Shown piece by piece: positions 8,859-17,240 of a stretch of DNA of 64,000 nucleotides (the first letter of the stretch is position 1; every line of letters starts with the position of its first letter). The notes beneath the pieces are model-generated. The model was not told the origin of the DNA, did not search any database, and saw only the letters and a program-made list of their open reading frames with translations. Both the position numbers and the translations under genes were made by a program. Where the stretch lies: NCBI GenBank assembly GCA_963747985.1, contig CAVVHG010000006.1, forward strand, positions 1-64,000, in the 5' to 3' direction. The DNA comes from JACADW01 sp963747985. GTDB taxonomy: Bacteria; Acidobacteriota; UBA6911.

Positions 8859-9413
8859 ATGGAGACCTTCCGACGACTCCAAGGACTACCGCCCTATGGG
8901 CCCATGGCCATCGGCTTTCCGCACGAGTGGGCGAGCCTCGGGCGCGAGGGACTCGCAGTAGAGTTTGTTACAGCGAAGGGCGTTTGGGTGGGGAACTTCC
9001 GGCCCGGCCTGGGTGGTGTAGACGATGTCCGATTGCATCCCGACGAACAGCACGTCTTGGTTGTCTCGGCCGGTGCCTTGTGGTGTGTCAACCCAGAGTC
9101 TCACATGGCCGAAGAAGTTGCGCCCGCGATTCTCGAGATATGGGAGATGGGCGAGTCTCGAGACCTCGTGTTTAATGACCAGGGGCTTGCCTTTGTCCGA
9201 CTCGGCCGCTCGGGAGTTGTCTGGCATACAAGACGGATCTCATGGGACGGTTTCCAGAAGGTTCATCTTGAGAGCGAAAGACTAGTGGGAGAGGTGTGGT
9301 CGCCCTTTGAGGACCGCTGGTTACCCTTCAGCGTTGATCTAACGACGGGCCAGGTCGATGGCGGAAGCTACACGGGGCCGGCGATGCACTTTTGCTACCT
9401 TCAACCTGAGTGA
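8859..9413 (+). CDS. hypothetical protein
   Basis: This encodes 184 residues from ATG 8859 (a GTG at 8850 is also in frame). Composition is beta-rich with many Trp, Gly and Pro, for example EFVTAKGVWVGNFRPG, VRLHPDEQHVLVVSAGALW and VDLTTGQVDGGSYTG. This pattern suggests a propeller-like or immunity-like cytosolic fold. No signal peptide is present. The next gene follows after about 70 nt and is similarly orphan. The protein-like composition is clear, but no family can be named. Confidence 0.6.
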   Translation: METFRRLQGLPPYGPMAIGFPHEWASLGREGLAVEFVTAKGVWVGNFRPGLGGVDDVRLHPDEQHVLVVSAGALWCVNPESHMAEEVAPAILEIWEMGESRDLVFNDQGLAFVRLGRSGVVWHTRRISWDGFQKVHLESERLVGEVWSPFEDRWLPFSVDLTTGQVDGGSYTGPAMHFCYLQPE

Positions 9414-9486
9414 GGGCCACGTCAACAGGCCGCTGCAGCCAACGGCGTTTGGTGGCCGCTGAGCGACAAGACGTACGGTGAGGAGA

Positions 9487-9765
9487 ATGAAACAACCACC
9501 GGAGATGATCGATGGCGCGAAGGTACTCTTTTGGTCTTGGTCATATCCAGGGCCGTTCTTCATCATGCGAAGTGCGGACGGTTCTGTAGCCATCAACATC
9601 CACGGCCTCGCGGTGTGCCAATACGCAGACGGATCGACCTATCGCTTCTCATGCAATGAGAACTGGGAGACGGAGAACGACATCGACTGCGGCACACCAG
9701 AGGAGGCCTTGACTGCTGCATCAGGTCAATATGACGTGAAGAAGGTGAAATGGCAGAGGAGATGA
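9487..9765 (+). CDS. hypothetical protein
   Basis: This encodes 92 residues from ATG 9487; a GTG at 9478 in the same frame is an alternative. The sequence (PPEMIDGAKVLFWSWSYPG, DGSVAINIHGLAVCQY, STYRFSCNENWETEND) looks like a small globular beta protein of the type common as solitary orphans in soil bacteria. No motif identifies a function. It follows another orphan in the same direction. Confidence 0.6.
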   Translation: MKQPPEMIDGAKVLFWSWSYPGPFFIMRSADGSVAINIHGLAVCQYADGSTYRFSCNENWETENDIDCGTPEEALTAASGQYDVKKVKWQRR

Positions 9766-10040
9766 CACCGAACCGGGCCATTGAGCGTATGGCCTATGAG
9801 CGCGTCGTAACCCGCAACTTTCGATCCTGCGTAGCCCGAATTTACCGATTTCCCGTAACGCGACTTCGGAGGCGTAATGCTCGCAGGAGCATGAATATGA
9901 CTGCACAGTATCCGGACCTCCGGGCGAGTTCATTCCACTGGAAAGACTGACAGTTGCCCAGACGGCATGGCCACCGTATAGTTCAAACGCGGCGGCCCTG
10001 GTAGCCGGAAGTCTCAGCACATAACTGGATGGAGCAAAGG

Positions 10041-10877
10041 ATGAACACGCCCTACAAATTGGACACGATGATCAAGGTTGATGAGAGTTTATGCATTAAC
10101 TGCGGAAGTTGCATCCGGGCTTGTCCGGGTGGTCTGATTACCAAGAAGGATTTTCCCGTTGCCATCGAAAACGGGTGGGACCTCTGCATTGACTGCGGCC
10201 ATTGTGTGGCCATCTGTCCTACCGAGGCCATGCATCAGCGCTCGATGGGGCCGGAGGATTGCGAACCGATCGATATTCATCTGATCCCCAGATGGGATCG
10301 GGTAAGACAGTACCTGATCTCGCGGCGTTCAATTCGTGTCTACATCAACAAACCGGTCGAAAAAGAGAAGATCCTGCGGTTATTGGATGTTGCCCGCTGG
10401 GCGCCAAACGGAGCGAATCGCCAGGTGGTACGCTGGGTTGTGATCAACGATCCGGCGAAGGCTCACCGGATTGCTGAGACAACCATCGAGTGGATGAAGG
10501 TCGTGAAGGAAAAGAATCCGGCCCTTTACGAGGAAGCCAAATTGGAATTGTTTGTCGAGCCTTGGGAGTTAGGCCAGGATCGCATTTCCCGGGGTGCACC
10601 GTGCATTATCATGGCCTGCGCTCCGAAAGATGAGCGGACGGCCCCTCCGGCGGCCATGATTGCCATTCACCAGATTCAACTGGCCGCGCCCGGACTCGGT
10701 TTGGGAACCACGTTTACCGGCAGTATCAACACCGCCAGTCAAGGCTACCCGCCGCTGATTGAGATGCTTGGGCTACCGGAAGGATACATTCCGCATGGAA
10801 CGTGCGTTATTGGCTATCCGGCTGAAAAATATCACCGTATTCCTGTGCGGAAGCCAGTCGACGTGACATGGCTCTGA
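10041..10877 (+). CDS. ferredoxin-nitroreductase fusion protein
   Basis: This encodes 278 residues from ATG 10041, which has GGAG/AAAGG just upstream; an ATG at 10029 is in frame but lacks an SD. Residues 10-65 hold two [4Fe-4S] motifs, C18-x2-C21-x2-C24-x3-C28 and C49-x2-C52-x2-C55-x3-C59. The remainder is a nitroreductase-family FMN domain: RRSIRVYINKPV, WAPNGANRQVVRWVV, and a C-terminal GLPEGYIPHGTCVIGYPAEK. Fusions of this kind are thought to use reduced ferredoxin-type clusters to feed electrons to FMN, typically in anaerobes. It is followed by an enoyl-CoA hydratase gene after about 105 nt, possibly co-transcribed. The substrate is unknown. Confidence 0.88.
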   Translation: MNTPYKLDTMIKVDESLCINCGSCIRACPGGLITKKDFPVAIENGWDLCIDCGHCVAICPTEAMHQRSMGPEDCEPIDIHLIPRWDRVRQYLISRRSIRVYINKPVEKEKILRLLDVARWAPNGANRQVVRWVVINDPAKAHRIAETTIEWMKVVKEKNPALYEEAKLELFVEPWELGQDRISRGAPCIIMACAPKDERTAPPAAMIAIHQIQLAAPGLGLGTTFTGSINTASQGYPPLIEMLGLPEGYIPHGTCVIGYPAEKYHRIPVRKPVDVTWL

Positions 10878-10982
10878 TCACTTTACGCAACCTGAGCGGA
10901 GCGGCGCGGTCGAAGGCGCATTCTTCGACCCCCCTGCGATCCGCCCTGAAGGCTCCGCGCAAGGTGAGATATTGAGGAGAAC

Positions 10983-11840
10983 ATGAGCGACCATACCGAT
11001 ACACGAATGCAGAGAATCGGTTACCGCAAACCGGCTGATGTCGCGGAGCCCGAGCAGCTCGTGCTCGTCGAGTACGGCTCCGGCGGGCGCGTGGCCATCA
11101 TTACTCTCAACCGGCCGCATGCCGACAACGCGATCACGACGGAATTGGCGGCACAACTGATCGAGATCCTCGAAACGATCGGGGCTCGTTCCTCCGTACG
11201 CGTGGCCATCATTACCGGAGCCGGTGACCGAGCCTTCTCCGTCGGTGGCGACCTGTACCAGCGCAAGCAGATGACGAAGGAGCAATGGCTGCGCCAGCGC
11301 CAGGTCTTCGATCGCGTGCTCTACACGCTGCGACAGCTGCGCAGGCCGATCATCGCCGCAGTCCATGGGATGGCCTATGGCGGCGGCTGCGAGATCGCCA
11401 TCAGCACGGACTTTATTATTGCGTCCGACGATGCCCTATTCGGCCAGCCCGAGGCGATTGTCGGTTTGTCCGCAGGCGGCGGCGGGCCGGTCTTTCTTCC
11501 TCGCGTACTCCCCCCGGGGAAGGCCATGCAAATGCTGATGACTGGAGAACCAATCACCGCACAAGAGGCGCACCGGCTTGGAATGGTCAACGAACTCCAC
11601 CCCAGGGCCGAACTCATGGGCGCGGCGCTCCGCATAGCAGAGAAGATTGCGGATAACTCGCCTACGGCCGTCCAGTCGGTCAAGCGCGCCGTTCAAAACG
11701 GGCAGGGCGAGCCAGTAGAGCAGGCAGTCGCGATCATGATGGATGAGCACTGGCGCTCAGTAGTCCATCCCGACCGCGTCGAGGGAATCCTTGCCCATAC
11801 TGAAGGCCGTGAGCCCGTGTTCCCGGATCCTGACTTCTGA
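10983..11840 (+). CDS. enoyl-CoA hydratase/isomerase family protein
   Basis: This encodes 285 residues with SD GAGGAG shortly before ATG 10983. Crotonase-fold motifs are in order: VAIITLNRPHADNAI near residue 38, GAGDRAFSVGGDLYQ forming the first oxyanion-hole segment, and AAVHGMAYGGGCEIAISTDFIIA forming the second. Downstream are FGQPEAIVGLSAGGGG, GEPITAQEAHRLGMVNE and the basic C-terminal helix. The residue next to the catalytic position is Glu (QPEAIVG), compatible with hydratase or isomerase chemistry. It is followed at once by a strong terminator, so the nitroreductase-hydratase pair ends here. Its CoA substrate cannot be deduced. Confidence 0.88.
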   Translation: MSDHTDTRMQRIGYRKPADVAEPEQLVLVEYGSGGRVAIITLNRPHADNAITTELAAQLIEILETIGARSSVRVAIITGAGDRAFSVGGDLYQRKQMTKEQWLRQRQVFDRVLYTLRQLRRPIIAAVHGMAYGGGCEIAISTDFIIASDDALFGQPEAIVGLSAGGGGPVFLPRVLPPGKAMQMLMTGEPITAQEAHRLGMVNELHPRAELMGAALRIAEKIADNSPTAVQSVKRAVQNGQGEPVEQAVAIMMDEHWRSVVHPDRVEGILAHTEGREPVFPDPDF

Positions 11841-12293
11841 CTCGCGACCTCGCGGCTATATCCTATGGACCTCCGGCCTTTCCCTTGCTGCTGATCCTGG
11901 CCGGAGGTTTTCCTTTCTCAATCACGTACCCGGGGCGCAAGGCGTTTTTCCCGATCATAGAGTGCCTCCACTCGCAATACGCGCACTGCACTCGAAACAC
12001 CTGAAGATGCCGCTCTTATGATCGGCCGCTTTGGCTCGGGATAGCTGAATCCGCAGCAGTTGTCGGGATTTCGAGGGCGCGCAAACAGGCAAGCTCCCGA
12101 GATACGGCGTTAGGAGAGATGTACCGCTAAGGGCAGGTTTTCCTTACCGAACGCGACAGGCACCGCTAGCACTCCGTCTTGCACAGTGAGCGGAGTGTCG
12201 CGGACGTGTCTCTGAAAACTCGTATTGGCCTGGACAGTATCGATGGATACGGTTTTCGGGCACGCCGGGGTGAATCCCTGCCTTAGCCTCTGA
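11841..12293. other. gap between terminator and IS; possible gene fragment
   Basis: After the terminator there is no complete gene. A minus-strand frame (12110 up to the IS edge at about 12294) encodes protein-like sequence ending VQDGVLAVPVAFGKENLPL, followed by a short tail and a stop. It may be the C-terminal remnant of a gene cut by the insertion sequence, but I cannot match it to the sequence on the other side. Confidence 0.35.
11870..11914 (+). terminator. rho-independent terminator
   Basis: The arms CCTCCGGCC (11870-11878) and GGCCGGAGG (11899-11907) form a perfect 9-bp stem. It is followed directly by TTTTCCTTT on the plus strand, 30 nt after the stop of the enoyl-CoA hydratase gene. 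Confidence 0.85.
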
Positions 12294-12440
12294 TCAACAA
12301 TAAGCACTCATTCTAAAGCGCACATATAACTATATACTGGCGTGCCATTGCAGTCCGGAAAGCCCGTTGATGATGCTCGGAGCCCGTGAGTAAGCGGATC
12401 CGGACGGAAAGACAAACGTGGACATTCTTGGTTGAATAAT

Positions 12441-12484
12441 GTTAGAGTTGCGCTGATAAAGGCGAAGGGAGGCGCAATTCTAAC
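12441..12484 (+). promoter_or_regulatory. hairpin holding the transposase ribosome-binding site
   Basis: The arms GTTAGAGTTGCGC (12441-12453) and GCGCAATTCTAAC (12472-12484) pair at 12 of 13 positions around an 18-nt loop. The Shine-Dalgarno-like AAGGGAGG lies in the loop and at the start of the 3' arm. The 3' arm fills the space between it and ATG 12488. Such a structure could limit translation from read-through transcripts, as seen in other insertion sequences. The functional link is inferred. Confidence 0.6.
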
Positions 12485-12487
12485 AAA

Positions 12488-13249
12488 ATGCGGACCGAAT
12501 CGTTTCAAGCTGCTCAATTGGTGGATCTGCTTCGAAGATGCAGGATCGCTACGATGCCGGAGCTGCAGGAGGCCCTTGGAACGGATGTTGACGTTACCGT
12601 GTTCCGCAAGCTGAAGGAACTCGGGTACAGGACGAGCTACTCGCATAGGCGTGCCTACTACACTCTGAAGGACATCGCGTTGTTCAACGACTTGGGGTTG
12701 TGGTCGTTCCGGTCGGTCTGGTTTTCGCGCTACGGCACACTGGTAAACACGTGTGAAGCTTTCGTGTCTGGCTCGGAGGCGGGGTACTTTGCCGAGGAGC
12801 TGGATAACGTGCTTCATGTCGAGACGAAGGCAGCGCTGCTGAACCTGTTTCGTGGCAGCCGGGTTGGCCGGGAGGAAGTGACCGGGCGATATCTCTACTG
12901 TTCGGTGGACGCCGAGGTACGGCAGGATCAGCTGGCAACGCGACAGTCGCAGGAGTTGAATGCGGCGTTGGGTCGTGGCGTTATCGGCGGGGCAGTGCCG
13001 GATGAACTCAGGGCGAAGATCATCCTGTACTTCAGCCTGCTCGACGAGAAGCAACGGCGCCTGTACGCCGGTCTGGAGTCTCTCAAGCTGGGGCACGGAG
13101 GAGATCGGAAAGTCGCCGAGTTTCTGGGGATCGAGGCTCATACCGTGGCCCGGGGGCGAGAGCAGTTGCTTTCCGGCGACTTCGAGCAGGACCGGATCCG
13201 CAAGCCGGGAGCAGGCCGGAAACCGGTGGAAAAAAAACGCCCGAGGTGA
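12488..13249 (+). CDS. ISAzo13-type transposase, N-terminal ORF with winged helix
   Basis: This encodes 253 residues from ATG 12488. Residues 1-75 form a winged-helix domain (MPELQEALGTDVDVTVFRKL, then SHRRAYYTLKDIALF). Residues 170-250 match the N-terminal region of ISAzo13 transposases (DEKQRRLYAGLESLKLGHGG, IEAHTVARGREQLLSG, PGAGRKPVEKK). The frame stops at 13247-13249, overlapping the next ORF. The A8 run at 13230-13237 lies just before the stop, and a -1 slip there joins both ORFs into one continuous protein. Winged-helix sequences of this type can occur as a separate ORF beside ISAzo13-like genes (recalled, not checked); here it is fused. Confidence 0.85.
   Translation: MRTESFQAAQLVDLLRRCRIATMPELQEALGTDVDVTVFRKLKELGYRTSYSHRRAYYTLKDIALFNDLGLWSFRSVWFSRYGTLVNTCEAFVSGSEAGYFAEELDNVLHVETKAALLNLFRGSRVGREEVTGRYLYCSVDAEVRQDQLATRQSQELNAALGRGVIGGAVPDELRAKIILYFSLLDEKQRRLYAGLESLKLGHGGDRKVAEFLGIEAHTVARGREQLLSGDFEQDRIRKPGAGRKPVEKKRPR
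13230..13237 (+). promoter_or_regulatory. A8 slippery site for -1 frameshift
   Basis: In the ORF1 frame the sequence reads G GAA AAA AAA CGC, so A-AAA-AAA is a canonical X-XXX-XXX slippery heptamer. A -1 shift replaces KKRPR-stop with KKTPEVMARIEK, which is the continuation expected for the family. Transcript slippage at A8, or a sequencing error, would produce the same outcome. Confidence 0.65.
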
Positions 13250-14193
13250 TGGCGCGCATCGAGAAGTTGATGGAATACGAGACCGCCGGAGATCCGATGA
13301 CCGGGTTGAAATGGTCTCGCAAGACGCTTCGGAGTATCGCCCAGGTGCTTTGTTTGTCTGGCATCCGGGTGAGTCCAAACACGGTGGGGCGATTGCTGCG
13401 CGAAATGGACTATTCGTTGCGCGTCAACCGTAAGATGATCGCCTCGACCTCCGCGCCGGACCGAAATGAACAGATGCTTCACATCGCGAAACTTCGGAAG
13501 CGATTCACTCGGACCGGAAACCCGATCGTGAGCGTCGACACGAAGAAGGAGGAGCTCGTGGGGCAGTTCAAGAACGCCGGCGTTACCTGGAGCAAGAGCC
13601 CGCTCCTGGTGAACGATCACGACTTCCGCTCCACGGCTCTGGGAATGGCGATCCCATACGGGATCTACGATCCGACAGCGAACCATGGGGCGGTTTTCGT
13701 CGGGATGTCGCACGACACGCCGGAGTTCGCCGTCGAATCGATCAGTCGATGGTGGTGCGCCGAAGGGAGCAGGCAATACCCCGAGGCGCAGAAGCTCTTG
13801 ATCCTGGCCGATGGCGGTGGAAGCAACGGACCGACTTGCCGCCTCTGGAAGGAACGTATCCAGGCGGAACTGTGTGACAGATACGGCATCTCTGTGACGG
13901 TCAGCCACTATCCCACCGGTGCCTCCAAGTGGAATCCGGTCGAGCATCGGCTCTTCAGCGAAATCAGCAAGAAGTGGGCGGGGCGGCCGTTGGACAGCTA
14001 CGGTACGATTCTCAACTACATCCGGCGTACGACAACCGCGCAGGGGCTCATGGTAACCGCATGCCTGATCCGAAAGAATTACAGCACCGGGATCAAGGTG
14101 ACTGACGAACAGATGAAGCAACTGCGTATCGTTAAGCATGCGACCTTACCCCGATGGAACTACACCCTGAGCCCTGCGAAGAATGTAAACTAA
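13249..14193 (+). CDS. ISAzo13-type transposase, catalytic part
   Basis: ATG 13249 (or GTG 13246) starts in the -1 frame relative to ORF1, overlapping its stop. Family motifs are in order: GDPMTGLKWSRKTLRSIA, IRVSPNTVGRLLREMDYSLR, the first catalytic Asp in IVSVDTKKEELVGQFKNAG, the second in LILADGGGSNGP, and the Glu region in SHYPTGASKWNPVEHRLFSE. The DDE triad therefore looks complete. With the frameshift the whole protein would be about 567 residues, longer than typical family members because of the fused N-terminal winged helix. Confidence 0.88.
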   Translation: MARIEKLMEYETAGDPMTGLKWSRKTLRSIAQVLCLSGIRVSPNTVGRLLREMDYSLRVNRKMIASTSAPDRNEQMLHIAKLRKRFTRTGNPIVSVDTKKEELVGQFKNAGVTWSKSPLLVNDHDFRSTALGMAIPYGIYDPTANHGAVFVGMSHDTPEFAVESISRWWCAEGSRQYPEAQKLLILADGGGSNGPTCRLWKERIQAELCDRYGISVTVSHYPTGASKWNPVEHRLFSEISKKWAGRPLDSYGTILNYIRRTTTAQGLMVTACLIRKNYSTGIKVTDEQMKQLRIVKHATLPRWNYTLSPAKNVN

Positions 14194-14208
14194 TTGTTGA
14201 GCGAACCC

Positions 14209-15105
14209 TTAGTGCCCTTCTGCAATGACAACCTCAATCTGCAGAGTCTGATGTGCCTCGTCGAGCAGAAGCCGCCCAACGGCAAATGCGCGCCTTCGAC
14301 GGTACAACATCTCTTGCGGTACAGAGACAACGAAACAATATTGACGATCTGAGCGTTGACCCTCAACGACCCATGCTTTGCCCTCGACATCCACCCCATA
14401 CTTCGTGTCCGTAATGGTGTCAGGCAGGAAGCCATCAATCCAAAATCGCCTGAGCGTTCTGTCGTCCGAACTTGCGAGCCAGCGGGTTGCCTCATACTCC
14501 AACCGGAGCCAGAAGTCCTTGTCATCGATGACTTGATGCCTGCCTGCAATGCGAAGACGCAATTCGGCGGGAGTAATTCTTTCACCAAGGAAGATCCTTA
14601 CAATCGTGGCGAGAGCAATTCCAACGGCGATGGCTGTTTCGGATTCAAGATCAAATTCAGGAGGGGGAGAACAGCGAACCGAATACTCCGCAACACGGAA
14701 TAAAATCTCTGCCACAGAGCGCTCATCCAGATTGTGAGCCCACGCTGTGCCAGAGTCGCGCAGCAGATGCTCTCGATACCACAATGGGAAGAAGGGGGCC
14801 CCTCTTGACCACTCCTCTGTCATTGCCCAAGCAGGTTCATCATCGAGGTCGACTCGTCCGGATGCCTGGATCGTCGCAAGGATTTCCAGGGCCTCCTTCA
14901 TTCTGGGTTCACGCGCCGTGTGATCGTCGGGGATCAGAAGCGGGAAGTGGTCCCTGCCACATTCTCTGTGAACGCGAGTGCTGAACTCCGCTATTGCGCA
15001 CAATAGGGCTTCGAACGATTCGCGATCGAGGCGTTCCACCCACAATCCATACTTGCACGATCCGATCTTTGCCTCAAACGACTGGGGGAAAATGGCTTCG
15101 TCCAC
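14209..15105 (-). CDS. hypothetical protein
   Basis: This encodes 298 residues, mixed alpha/beta, without a signal peptide, and with no motif that I recognise. Recognisable stretches are ATDEAEW-like acidic helices, LWYREHLLRDSGTAWAHNL, FWLRLEYEATRWLASSDD and KYGVDVEGKAWVVEGQRSD. Its stop lies 9 nt beyond the right end of the insertion sequence, so the present C-terminus (IEVVIAEGH) may have been set by the insertion. Next upstream on the same strand is a gap of about 270 nt. Confidence 0.6.
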   Translation of the reverse strand: MDEAIFPQSFEAKIGSCKYGLWVERLDRESFEALLCAIAEFSTRVHRECGRDHFPLLIPDDHTAREPRMKEALEILATIQASGRVDLDDEPAWAMTEEWSRGAPFFPLWYREHLLRDSGTAWAHNLDERSVAEILFRVAEYSVRCSPPPEFDLESETAIAVGIALATIVRIFLGERITPAELRLRIAGRHQVIDDKDFWLRLEYEATRWLASSDDRTLRRFWIDGFLPDTITDTKYGVDVEGKAWVVEGQRSDRQYCFVVSVPQEMLYRRRRAFAVGRLLLDEAHQTLQIEVVIAEGH

Positions 15106-15379
15106 GTATGTACTCGCCTAGATTTTTCGATGGTACTCCTTCGGTTGTCGAAATGGCAGGGAAGACGCTGTGGATACGGCGCTTGCGAAGAGAAGCTGGC
15201 CGATGCACTTCTCGAAGAAGCTCGCGTGTAGGGGTGTTACCGGACATGATCGTGCAGTGGTGAGGCACGAGCATCTAATGCTATTCGGCTATTCACCAAG
15301 TGATCTGCAATTTTGGTTCTGGTCTCGGAAATCACGCAACAAAAAAGCCTGGAAGCCCATGCGATACCCTGACACCTTA

Positions 15380-15748
15380 TCACCCGACTCCTGTGGTACT
15401 AGTTCGTTTGACAGCAGCCTTTGCTCTGTAAAAGCACACCGCCAGAAGCGATCCAATCGCAAGTCCGGCGGAGCAGAGAAACGTCACCGAGGACCGGACA
15501 GTGGTTTGATCTATTTCGTTGCGGGATGTCTGCCATCTCTCCGCCAGCTCAGCATCAGTAAGGGGGGAGTGGAACAGAGCTAGGTTTTCGGCCAGCACAC
15601 AAAATGAGAATACGGCCACAAGAAGCCCGACAACCATCATCCCGGTCCACGCTCCGCGATAGCCCTTGCCTCGATGGGCCATTGTCGGAAGGATCACAAT
15701 AACCGCTATGGCAATTAGAACAACAAATCGCGCCATTTGCATTGCCAT
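15380..15748 (-). CDS. small membrane protein
   Basis: The frame is open to 15799, but ATG 15748 (MAMQMARFVVLIAIAVIVIL) gives a natural N-terminal membrane helix. Further hydrophobic segments (MMVVGLLVAVFSFCVLAENL and FLCSAGLAIGSLLAVCFY) make three in about 122 residues. No family is recognised. It lies 14 nt downstream of another small gene and is probably co-transcribed with it. Confidence 0.5.
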   Translation of the reverse strand: MAMQMARFVVLIAIAVIVILPTMAHRGKGYRGAWTGMMVVGLLVAVFSFCVLAENLALFHSPLTDAELAERWQTSRNEIDQTTVRSSVTFLCSAGLAIGSLLAVCFYRAKAAVKRTSTTGVG

Positions 15749-15762
15749 CTTTCCCGCTTTGA

Positions 15763-16173
15763 TTACCTTCGAGCCCGGGATTCTTTTTGAGCGGTCCACA
15801 GCTGGACCAACAAGCTGTTAGCGTTTAATCCGCCCTTTCTGCCTCGCTCCAACGCCAGCATGAGGCTCTCCTGTTGTCTTCTTGTAAGTGAGTCCACCAG
15901 CCTGGGGTTCACTCTCAAGGCAGCTCCGAGATGAACATCAGCTTCATCGACACATCCCTTGTTCAAGAGTGCCAATCCTCGCTCCAACATGCATTTGGCC
16001 TGTCGCCGTCTGTCTCTCTTGAGTCCTAGTCTCGGGCGATAGTTGAAGATGGCTCTCTTGTCAAGCCAGTCGGCTAATGGATCGAGAACATACTCTCCGA
16101 TCAGTCTCAGGACGCCCACAATAAATGCATAAAAGGCGAGGGGGAGAAACGGGATATTCGGCTCGGTACTCAT
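15763..16173 (-). CDS. hypothetical protein with membrane helix and TPR-like helices
   Basis: The frame extends to 16248; ATG 16173 (MSTEPNIPFLPLAFYAFIV) is the more natural start, giving 136 residues. One hydrophobic helix (residues 6-28) is followed by a basic segment (RPRLGLKRDRRRQAK) and helices resembling a single tetratricopeptide repeat (MLERGLALLNKGCVDEADVHLGAAL). No SD is obvious. It precedes the small membrane gene in a likely pair. Function unknown. Confidence 0.5.
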   Translation of the reverse strand: MSTEPNIPFLPLAFYAFIVGVLRLIGEYVLDPLADWLDKRAIFNYRPRLGLKRDRRRQAKCMLERGLALLNKGCVDEADVHLGAALRVNPRLVDSLTRRQQESLMLALERGRKGGLNANSLLVQLWTAQKESRARR

Positions 16174-16424
16174 GGCATCAAGGATTCTGTTTGCTACCTG
16201 CCCCGATGGGACGACCTTAAGCGCTTTGGCCCTCGGCTTCGATGGCATCCAGCGCCTGCCCCATCACCTCGCCAACCGAGGCATCTGCCCACAACGTCGG
16301 TGCATCGACTCGAGACGCAGTTCATACACCGTAACCGCATCGCCCGATGCGGCTTTTGGGCACACCCCTCCCATTGCAGCCGTGAACCGTCGACCCCACG
16401 AGTCCGCGCAGGATCGTAGAGCGC

Positions 16425-17240
16425 TCAGCCGTGATGCGATCCATCGTCGCATGCTCCGATGATCTCGATCAGGCCGACGATGTTGGCGTTGAACTCCTCG
16501 AGGTCCTCGGCCGGGATCCACCATTCGGTGTGATTGGTTCCGCCGACGCGATGGATCTTGTAGCGGTCCATGAAGCTCTTCTTTACCGCGAACCGGGTCA
16601 CATACCCGACCCCCTTGTCGGGCACGTTCCATCGCTGGGTGATCTCACGCGCGTATTGCTCGTCGGTGACCGGATAGAAGATGGGCTGCCCGGGCAGGCG
16701 CGGCGGCCACTTCTTCCAGCCCGACTTTGCGACCAGGCGCAGTTCCTCGGGGCCGGTGGGGCGATAGAGAGTGACCGTGTCGACGGACGTCAAGCGCTGA
16801 AACTTGGCATAAGCCTCGGCAACGTATCCCACTTCTGTTTCGTCCGCATCGACCGGCGGGGTTTTGGATGGTCCGATCGCTCGTTCCGAGATCTCCGCCA
16901 GCTGCTGTCTTAACTCCGGACGGCGGCGCCAGAATTCCGCATCAGAACTCAGCACGTTGACCAGCAAATCGCCCGGATACATATCACCTTCGGCATACGG
17001 ATCGGTCTGGAGCCGCTCGAGTGCCAGAGGCACGAGATACTGGAGGCCGATATTTTGTCCGATCATGATGCGGAGATTCTCGACCGTGAAATCGCGCAAG
17101 GGAATTCGGCGCAAACGATGACACTCACGAACCAAATGCGAGGGATAGGTCGGCTCACCCCAATCTTCGCCTTCGAGCTGCTGCAAGGACTTGCTGCGGT
17201 CGAAGGCATCGGGCCTGTAATCCCGGGCTTTATCTTTCAT
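16425..17240 (-). CDS. CdiI-like immunity domain fused to a crystallin-J1-annotated domain
   Basis: This encodes 271 residues. The first half matches, from memory, a family annotated as contact-dependent growth inhibition immunity proteins: SLQQLEGEDWGEP, SHLVRECHRLRRIPL, DFTVENLRIMIGQNIG, ALERLQTDPYAEGDMYPGDLL. The second half (residues 150-265) matches small proteins annotated as ADP-ribosylation/crystallin J1: TVTLYRPTGPEELRLV, PPRLPGQPIFYPVTDEQYA, YVTRFAVKKSFMDRY, TEWWIPAEDLEEFN. Both halves normally stand alone. No CdiA/CdiB or toxin gene lies nearby, so it may be an orphan immunity gene. The domain recognition is by recalled motif similarity. Confidence 0.7.
   Translation of the reverse strand: MKDKARDYRPDAFDRSKSLQQLEGEDWGEPTYPSHLVRECHRLRRIPLRDFTVENLRIMIGQNIGLQYLVPLALERLQTDPYAEGDMYPGDLLVNVLSSDAEFWRRRPELRQQLAEISERAIGPSKTPPVDADETEVGYVAEAYAKFQRLTSVDTVTLYRPTGPEELRLVAKSGWKKWPPRLPGQPIFYPVTDEQYAREITQRWNVPDKGVGYVTRFAVKKSFMDRYKIHRVGGTNHTEWWIPAEDLEEFNANIVGLIEIIGACDDGSHHG

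Larger units (their letters stand above)
12294..14200 (+). mobile_element. ISAzo13-type insertion sequence
   Basis: The transposase frames belong to the ISAzo13 family. Imperfect terminal inverted repeats can be drawn: 12294-12314 (TCAACAATAAGC...) against the reverse complement of 14180-14200 (TCAACAATTAGT...), with 16 of 21 positions matching. The right repeat overlaps the transposase stop codon. The outer boundary is uncertain by several bases and I could not identify a target-site duplication. The minus-strand gene at 14209-15105 stops only 9 nt from the right end, so the insertion abuts it. Confidence 0.7.

Noticed and set aside
14209..15105. Interpretation of this gene plus the 12110-12293 fragment as two halves of one gene split by the IS
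   Set aside because: The larger gene has its own stop 9 nt outside the element and the sequences on both sides cannot be joined into a recognisable protein by eye.
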